This document shows positions 56,001 through 64,000 of a DNA stretch of 64,000 bases, piece after piece (the first letter of the stretch is position 1; each line of letters opens with the position of its first letter). Position numbers and translations under genes: made by a program. The notes below the pieces were generated by a model, which did not search any database, was not told the origin of the DNA, and was given only the letters and a program-made list of their open reading frames with translations. This stretch comes from Mycoplasma sp. CSL7503-lung (GTDB lineage Bacteria > Bacillota_I > Bacilli_A > Mycoplasmatales > Metamycoplasmataceae): assembly GCF_025515455.1 (NCBI RefSeq), contig NZ_JAOPHP010000003.1:1-64000 (forward strand), written 5' to 3'.

Positions 56001-59000
56001 CTTCTTTTAGATATGGAACAATATTGCTTGCAATATTGTGAACAAAACTATTTGATTCACTACCTTGTATAGTTATTTGATTATTTTTTAATACATTATT
56101 TAATAAAGAATTAATAAAGTTTGTTGTTGTGCTATTTTTTGAAATTCTCTCTAATGCATTAGGTAAGTTGTTTTTAAAATGATTTTTAATTGTTTCTTTT
56201 TTAAATAAATCTTGAATTAGTTTGAAAGGGTTATTTAAATTATCTAGTCAAGAAGTATCGTTCAATAATTCAGGAACTACTACGTTTAATGTATCGTTTA
56301 CAAAATCATCTTTTAATACTGTTCCTACTACTTCTTTTAATAAATTAAGATCTAAATATTTAGTAACGTTAGGATCGCTTATTTTATCAATTTCAGAGTT
56401 TACTATTAATTCAACAACACCTTTTTTATTTAGACCAATAAATAATTGCTTAACAATTTTAATTATTGCTTCTTTGTGTGGTTGAATGTTTGAAGCATTT
56501 AAAATTCCATCAACAAATAATTTAGGTTGTTGTGTGATTTTTGATTTTATTAGATCAAGAATATCGTTAGGTAATTTAGTTAGTTTTTCTATTATATTTT
56601 CATTATTTTGACTAAATACTTCTTTGATTTTCTTGAATATTTCACTTGATAAATTATTAAGTATATCTGAAGATTTGAAGAAATCTTTTAAATTGTTTGA
56701 AACATAATCGATAAATGAAATAATACTTTGATCGTTTGTTTCAACTCCGTTTTTGTTTAATAGACTAATTAATAATTGTTTTAGTGCATTTTTAAAACTT
56801 GCTTCGTTTGAAAGATCGCTAAACATTGAGTCGAGCTCTAATTTTATTTCATTAAAGTTCACTAATTCAAAAAGTTTAGAAATTAATCCTTGATAAGAAT
56901 TTAGTGATTCAAATTGATTGATATTATCTACTAATTTTGTAATTGAATTGTTGATTATATTATGTAAATGTTGATTTCTAAGTATCAATTTTAAAATATT
57001 ACCTAAATCATTAACGTTTACATAATTTTCTATTTTTTCTCTTGTTGAAGAAGCTATATTATTGAATAAATCATCTATAAATGTTCCTTCTGAGAATTTA
57101 ATTATTAGATTTTTAATTATTGTTTTAATATTTTCTTTGTGATTTTTGAATAAAGATGATTTAATTAATTCTTTAATTAACTTAACAACTTTAGCTTCAC
57201 CGTCATTTCCGTTGAAAATATTTTTAAGACTAGATACAAATGTATTTAAAAGTGAAGTTATATTAAAATTAATTCCGTTTGTTTGAAGTTGATTGTAAAT
57301 CAATTCAAATGATAATTCATTTAAGTGAATATTATTGTCAACTATATCCAATATATCTACAATACTTTTTGCTAATTCTTTTTTATTATTAACTCCATTT
57401 AAATATGGAGCTACAAAATCCTTTTCAAATATTTTTTTCAAAACTTCTGTTAATACTTTTTTAATAGAATCTTTTTGAATTATTGAAGATAATATGGTGG
57501 CAGTTTTTTCTTTTATATCATTTTTTAAACCGCTTATAGAAAATACTTTTTTAATTAAATCATTTATATTTGTTGCATTTTTAACTGAATTGATATTATC
57601 TAATATTTTTTCTACTATTTTTTTAATTACTTCTTTTGTATTTTGGTGATTTACTATTTCTTTTATTGTAGAAACTATTAAATCTTTATTAATACTTAGT
57701 GAACTAGATATTTCGTCTAAATTAATAGAATTTAAAAATGGAGTAATTTTTTCATCTGTTAGATAGTTATTTAAGGCGTTCTCTAACACTTTTTTAATTC
57801 ATTCTTTTTGATTTTGTACAAATTTAGAATTTAAAATAGATTTTATTATTGTGAAATAGTTATTTTTAACTGCATTTGTTAAGTTATTTAATAACACTTC
57901 TTTTAATGAGTCAAAATTGTTAATTGAACGAGCTTGTTGTTGTGTGATATTTAGCAATTGGTCTAATATTGAATTATTAACGTTAGAATTATTTATATCA
58001 AACAACAATTCTTTAAATTCATTTAATTTTGTTTCGTCTAATTTGTGTGAATCATCAATTAATTTCGCATTTTTTAACGCTTCATTTATTATATCTTTAA
58101 AAATTTGTATGTTGTCTAGTAATGTAATCGAAATGAATTTGAAAACTTGGATCGAGTAATTGAAATCAGAGTTTATCGTATTTGACTTAAACAATCTTGA
58201 TATTAAGTCATCTAAATGTTCATTAACCAGTTTATTTAAATTGCTTTTTAAATTACTTGTTAATGTTTGAGTTCTTTGTTCTAAGTTAAATTCATTATTA
58301 CTATCTGATTTCATAAATGTAATCAAACTGTTTAAAATGTTTTCTACAAGACCTAAATCTTTAAATATTGTAAATCCATCTGTTATTAAATTAGAAATGA
58401 ATACATTTGTTTTATTTTGATCATAAATTTTTGGATAATTGATTTGAATATATTTTGATAGTGTGTTTGCGATTATTGTTTTAATTTCATTTTGATTTGT
58501 TGTACTTGTTAAAAAGTTAATTATATTTTGTTTAAGGTTACTATCTGTTGCTAAACTATTTAATGCGATAGAAATAATGTTATTAATATTGCTTGCATTT
58601 TGTAACTGATCTGTGCTATCAACTACTTTATTAAATGAAGTAATGATAATTTCTTTGAAAGTATCATTATTCATTAGTAAACTAACAAATGATTTTAAAT
58701 CTTGATCTGAAATATATTTATTTAAAATATTTTTATATTCGTTTGGAAGATTATTTAATACAAAGTCTACATATGTATTATTTTCTTTTAGATAGTTATA
58801 TATATTATTAAAAATAATTTTTATATCTTCTTTATTTTTACTTGCAAAATCTTTAGAAATATCTTTTATGAAATTAAATAATGTTGTACTTATATTTTCT
58901 TTATTGAACTTATCTTTAAGTTTATTAATTAATATTTCAGTAAAATCATTTATATTTTCTTTATTTTGAGTTTTATATTCTTCTAAAGAATCGAACAATA

Positions 59001-62000
59001 ATGTTATTACGTTAAATTTATCAATTTGAGTAATTAAAGAATAACTTAAATCAGTGAGTAATTGTTCTTTATTTTTTACGTCTTTAAATAATCAAGATAT
59101 TTCTTGGTTATTAACTTGAGAATCTATAATTCTTGAAACTAGTTTTTTGAATGCTTCATCTTCTTTTATAGTTTTGAAAAGATTTTTAAAACTATCTTTA
59201 ATATCGTTGATGTTTAATGTCTTAACAGCAATATTAAATATATCGTAAAAATTATGAATGTTTGAAATTTCTTTTGAATTATTAAAAATAAGATCTAATG
59301 ATTTTTCGTATATATTTTTAAAGTTTTGATCTTTTGATACTTTTAGTATAAATTGTTTTAATTCTGCTTTTTGAATCCCTAAAACATTTTCAGGAAGAGC
59401 AGATTCTAATGTTGAATCTAAATCGTTTTCAATAAATTTGTTTATTAAAGATTTAACAAGTTCTAAAGAAAGAGTTCTATTTGTTTCTGAAAATAGATTT
59501 GTTTTTAATATTGTTTTATATAATTCCACATAACTAAAATTAAAACTATTTTTAATTGTGTTTAAAATACCGCTTGTAACTTCATTTAAGTTGTTTGATT
59601 GTGTAAGCAATTTAATGAAATTATCAATTAAAGAATCAAAAGTGTTGGTTGCTTCAAGAGTTTCCAAAATACTTGGAACAATGCTTTCTATTACTGGTTT
59701 ATATTTTTTATCAATATTATAATTTGTATTTTTGCTTAATTCAATTATTACTTTTGTTATTGTTTTATTATAATCACCAGATTTAATAATTTCTTTAATT
59801 AACGGTTTTGCATCTTCACTAAGTAAAGTTTTAAATGTGGCGTCTTTTAATAGCGCGTTTGCTAGATTTGTAATTGAACTAAAGTTATTGATTTGTTCGC
59901 TATTAGAAATATAGATTTTAACGAAATCTTGGATTATTAAACTAAAGTTTGCTGATGAAAATACTTTTGATATTATTTGGCTTATTTCATCTTTTTCAAC
60001 ATATTTTGAAATTTCAGGTTTAACTAAATATGTTTCTAATAAATTATTTATAAGATTTTGTAATGTTCCATTTTTTGTTAGTTTATTAATAATAACGCTA
60101 ACTATTAACGAAACACCTTCTTTATTGTTTGTTACATAGTCTTTTTTAATTACTTCTTTAAATAATTCAAAACCTTTTTCATTTAGTTTTTTATTAACTT
60201 CTTTTGAAATTAAACTTGGTAACTCGTTTAATTTTTCGATTGTGTTTGCATTTTGTTCTTTGGTTTTTTTAATTTGGTCAAAGATAACATCAATTAAACT
60301 TTCAATAAGCTGTGTTTGCTTAAGAATGTTTCCAAAATCATTTGAAAATCCTTGAATGAAATTTATTACACTAGGACTAGAATCTATATTTTCAACGTGT
60401 GCAAAATCAACCAATATTTGTTTGATTGTTAGTGCTAATTCTGGATCATTTCATAAGTTGGTGAAAGTTGTTTTTAACTCTGTTTTAAACTTATCTTCAT
60501 CAACATTTTTTAATATTTGAACTACTAATTCGTTATAGTTTTTAACAGTTTCAAAATTATTAGAATTATCAATCAATGAGTTTAATGTATCTTTAATTAA
60601 TTTATTGAATGAATCTTGTTTGAAGAATAAGTTTACTATTTTGCTGAATGATTGGTCTGAAATATATTCCCCAACCATTGTTTGAGATATTAATGGATAT
60701 ATTAATTTTGAAACATTATTTAATTTAGTTTTATCTAAAATATTGTTAATTAGCTTTTTAGCTAAATCTTTATGGTTTTTAACCAAATTAGATTTAAATA
60801 TTTGATTAATTAAGGTTATTATTGATTTTTCTTGGTTATTATCACCAGAAATTTTTGAAACAGCACCTAAAAATGAATTAGATAATAATTCTTGAATTCT
60901 ATCAAATCCATAGTTAGGGAATGAATTAAGAGATATTGATACGAAATTTTCAATTATTTTATGTTGAGTATCAATTTCGTTTATCAAATCAATTAAGTCT
61001 GTTGTAACTGAAATAATTTCACTTTTAGTTATATTTGTTGTTAATTCATTTTTTTCAAGAATATTAAAAATTAAATTACTAAATAAAGAATTTAGTGCAG
61101 GATTTTTTAATAATTCTTTAAAAATGTTTGAAATTTTAGAAGCAATTTTAGCATTTGTATCTTGATCAGAGATGAATGCTAGTATTAATTGGTTTATATT
61201 TTCAAGATTGCTAAATTTTTCAGGGTGATTTGCGAATAAATCGATAGCATCATTTAAAATTTCACTAAAATCATTTGATTTAAATATTGAATCAATTATT
61301 TTTGTGATTTGTTCTCTTGAAACATTATAAGTTGATAAAAATGTATTAAAAGAACTAGATAGAGATGAGAAAATATCATTACCATATCTATTTAAAAGAT
61401 TTTTTACGATGTATTTTAAAGTTGATCCAAATTCAGTTCTTTGCTCTTGGTTTAAATCGGTTTTTGCAATTATAGAAATAATTTTAGGGATATTATTAAC
61501 ATTCAATACCACTTCCATAAAAGTGTGGCCAAGATTTTCTAAATTTAATTCATTTTTATCTCTTAGTATTTCTAATGAGTTTTCTAGGTCTGTAACTATA
61601 CTTGAAATTAATTGAGAATTAATGATATTATTAACAACATTATCTAAAATAGTTTGGTTGTTAGAATTTGTTGAATTTAAAAGTTTACTTAGTCTATGTT
61701 CGGGATCTAATTCATTATATAGTGCGTTATTAGAAATAAATTCTATAAGTTCTTTAGCAACAAAACTAAATTCTTGTGTTAAGACTCCTATTTTTAATCC
61801 AAAGTTTCTTGGATTTCTATTTAAATCATTTTGTGTTTCTTCTTCGTTTTTGTTATCTAAATAACTTTCAGATGAATTTCCGAATAATTCTTGATCAGAT
61901 TGAACTGCTTCAATTTGATAATTAGAAGTTTTGGCATCTTTTTCTAAATAATCATTATTAAAACTATAATTTTGATAATCTTCTGTATTTAAAGTTGGGT

Positions 62001-63111
62001 GAGTAATTTTTAAGTATAAATCCATTGCCATCTTTTTATAACCATAATTATTTGGATGGATATCTAAAAATAATGAATTTAACTTAGATTTATTTGTTGT
62101 TCAATAATTATTGTTAAATACATCAACATAATTAACTCCATTTGAATCTGCGACACTTTTAATAGCATCATTTATTAGCGAAGTTAATAAACTAATAGGT
62201 GATATGTCTAAATTTTGTCCGATTGATTTTGTTATGAAATCGGTAATTATTTGATCTAACTGTAAAAATGGAGAAGGGTATGACACAACATTAATATTAG
62301 CATTTGGTGCCATAACTTTTAAGTTAGCTAAGAAAGTTGTTAATCTTTTTTTAAGTTCAGTAATTGAATCTTTAAAGATGTTGTTAAAAAATACAAACGA
62401 ATCACCGATAACCGGTTTTTTATCAATAAAACTTTTAATAATTTTTGTCACATCATATTTGGTTGCTGATTTAAATAATAAATAAAATAAATCGTTAGCA
62501 CCTAAGGTCAAAGTAATCAAGTTAGCGTCTGCTAACTTATTTTTAATTTCTTCTTTATTTCCTAAGTTAATATTTGATTTGTATTGAGAATCAAATTCTA
62601 TATCGAAAAAATTGATTCAATCAATTATTTGTGAACCTGAATGTGCGAAATTGTCAAAACTTTCAACACGATCATTAGAATTTAATAAGCGTGCTAAATA
62701 AGCAGGATATGATAATCCTTCTATATTTCCGTTTTGATATTTTCCTTTTGATATTTCTGGTGTAGAAGCATCAAATCCTTCTGTGACAGAATCACCAATT
62801 GCAACATATTTAATTTTTTGGTCTTTATTAATAAAGTTTTTTGAAACTTTACGTAGTATTTTTGTACTTTCTGAAATTGATTTATTACCATTTTGAGAAT
62901 TACTTTCTTCATTAGGTTTTGGTAGGTATGGTTCTATAACCAAAGGTTCTTTTGAAGAAATGTTATTCTTTTCTTTAATTTTCTCATATAAGTCTTTACC
63001 ACCACTTTGTAATTCTTTATCAGAACCGGGTGCTTTACATGCAACAACTATACCTGTACTTAGTACCAAAGCCATAGCTGTACCGAAAATTAATTTCTTG
63101 TTTTTTTTCAT
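53083..63111 (-). CDS. Giant SGNH/GDSL-hydrolase lipoprotein
   Basis: 3342 residues in one frame with TGA read as Trp; I checked the joins between shorter frames and found no TAA or TAG. The start at 63111 follows AAAGGAT. The lipobox is Val-Val-Ala-Cys (Cys25). The SGNH hydrolase domain occupies about residues 100-370: nucleophile Ser108 in AIGDSVTEG, TLGANDLF with the oxyanion Asn, and Asp350/His352 in LDIHPNNYG. The other 2,900 residues are helical, with degenerate repeats marked by recurring LINxxF-like units. The C-terminal 130 residues are richer in Gly, Trp and Asn (KKSWWSGGGFAYN). The family includes lipases and carbohydrate esterases; the substrate here is unknown. It may be an esterase on a long surface stalk. 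Confidence 0.9.
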
Positions 63112-63501
63112 AATTATCCTTTCAGATTGTTTATTATATTTTATATAATAAAGCAAAATAATTAACTTTATAATAATACCATATTTTTACATATTCATAA
63201 ATTTAGCTACTTATCCAAAAAAATATTGCTGTTAAAAATTAGCACAAAATTTATACTATATTTTCTCTTATTTATTTTTTGGATTTGAATCCCGTTTTTT
63301 TCAAAAAATAATGAAAAAAACATAAATTTCGTGCTATTATCACTTTTTTTGTGGAAAAATTACCATAAAAAAAGTGAAAATACGGCATTTCCTAATATGT
63401 TTTTAGCTTATTAATATTAAAAAAGTTAAAATATAAAAGAGATAAATGTGGAAACATTATCTTAATTTAATTAATAAAATAAACATTAAAGAGGTTAATA
63501 T
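63112..63501. promoter_or_regulatory. Divergent promoter region with nested hairpins
   Basis: 390 bases between two divergent lipoprotein genes. A - strand TATAAT (63138-63133) fits the giant gene. A hairpin CACTTTTTTTGTGG/CCATAAAAAAAGTG (63341-63376) and an outer inverted repeat AGCACAAAATTTAT/ATAAATTTCGTGCT (63241-63254 and 63322-63335, one mismatch) give a large potential structure. No gene is visible. Confidence 0.5.
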
Positions 63502-64000
63502 ATGAGATTTAAAACAATTTGATTTAAGGGCTTAGCAATTGTTGCCCCTTTATCACTGACAACAATAGCTGCTATTAGTTGTTCAAATAATAATCCAAGA
63601 TCAGAAGAAAGTTCTAATGCTCAAAATGACGCAAAAGATCAAAATACTACTGATATAAATAATAAAGAAACTATTGAATCTAATAAAGCGGATAAAAAAC
63701 AAGAAAGCTCTACTGATGCTACAGATTCAAAAAATAATGAAAAAACAGAAATTCCAGATACAACAGTAACTCCAAAACCAGAATCAGATTCTGAAGAAAA
63801 AGCTAATGATAATCATGAAGATGCTCAATCTGATTCTAAAGTAGATAACGAAAAAACAGAATCTGATCAAAAAGAAGACTCAGTTGATTCCGATGTAGAA
63901 AAAGAAAAACCTGAATCAGAACCAAAAGATGAAGCTATTGTTGAACCTAAAGAAGGAGATGAAAAAGATACTCCAACAACTGACGAACAAACTGAAGGCG
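63502..64000 (+). CDS. Surface lipoprotein, N-terminal part (runs off the window)
   Basis: ATG 63502 follows AAAGAGGTT. The signal peptide contains one TGA-coded Trp and ends in a lipobox Ala-Ile-Ser-Cys (Cys27). The visible 139 residues after it are a disordered linker of Asp, Glu, Lys, Thr, Ser and Pro in short near-repeats (KPESDSEEK, EKPESEPKDE). The functional domain lies beyond the end, so no function can be given. Confidence 0.85.

Noticed and set aside
53083-63111. A chain of about ten separate genes with internal stops
   Set aside because: All breaks are TGA. The same frame continues across every gap with no TAA or TAG, so this is one gene under the mycoplasma code.

Overview
The window is about 25 percent GC and reads correctly only if TGA codes for tryptophan: almost every long gene crosses several in-frame TGA codons and stops at TAA or TAG. 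With the many lipoproteins carrying a short signal peptide and a lipobox cysteine, an F1-like ATPase cluster without membrane-sector subunits, and no tRNA or rRNA in view, this points to a Mycoplasma-type mollicute, probably of the Hominis group (inference). Gene coordinates below are given under the TGA=Trp code.

Left part (1-8.2 kb): a seven-gene operon on the + strand encodes an F1-like ATPase of the 'F1-like X0' kind. The alpha, beta and gamma homologues are clear, an epsilon-like protein is likely, and three proteins are family-specific, two of them membrane proteins. A terminator closes the operon. It is followed by a monocistronic 41-codon gene with its own promoter and terminator.

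8.5-35.7 kb: a GH84 beta-N-acetylglucosaminidase (hyaluronidase-like) gene has been split by a mobile element of about 22.5 kb. The 5' part ends at Ala-Arg-Tyr at 10952 and the 3' part resumes in the same frame at 33464. Between them, all genes lie on the - strand and form an integrative conjugative element (ICE): a replication-like protein, HUH relaxase, TraG/VirD4 coupling ATPase, a block of small acidic genes, a lipoprotein, a VirB2-like pilin, a VirB6-like membrane protein, TraE/VirB4 ATPase, a very large surface protein, a toxin-antitoxin-like locus and a DDE transposase. A nested inverted repeat beside the relaxase is a candidate oriT.

35.7-44.1 kb: a 2043-residue GH2 beta-galactosidase lipoprotein and a sugar-binding-type lipoprotein. 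With the GH84 enzyme they would form a surface machine that trims host glycans in sequence (inference).

44.6-49.4 kb: three lipoprotein genes on the - strand, led by a BspA-type leucine-rich-repeat protein. They lie behind a promoter whose -35/-10 spacer is a 17-base homopolymer, a classic layout for ON/OFF phase variation.

49.6-51.6 kb: a scar built from pieces of ICE sequence. It holds degenerate copies of the 3' end of the ICE surface-protein gene, a GC-rich palindrome shared with the ICE, a foreign gene that uses TGG for Trp and lies between direct repeats, and a second intact copy of the toxin-antitoxin-like locus.

52.1-64.0 kb: a lipoprotein, a 3342-residue SGNH/GDSL-hydrolase lipoprotein on the - strand, and the start of another lipoprotein running off the end.

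The most novel signal is the paired locus at 12.6-13.5 and 50.7-51.6 kb. In each copy a short structured RNA with a 52-nt repeat period is followed by an intrinsic terminator, a strong ribosome binding site and a protein of about 248 residues. That is the architecture of type III (RNA-antitoxin) systems, but I cannot assign it to a named family.
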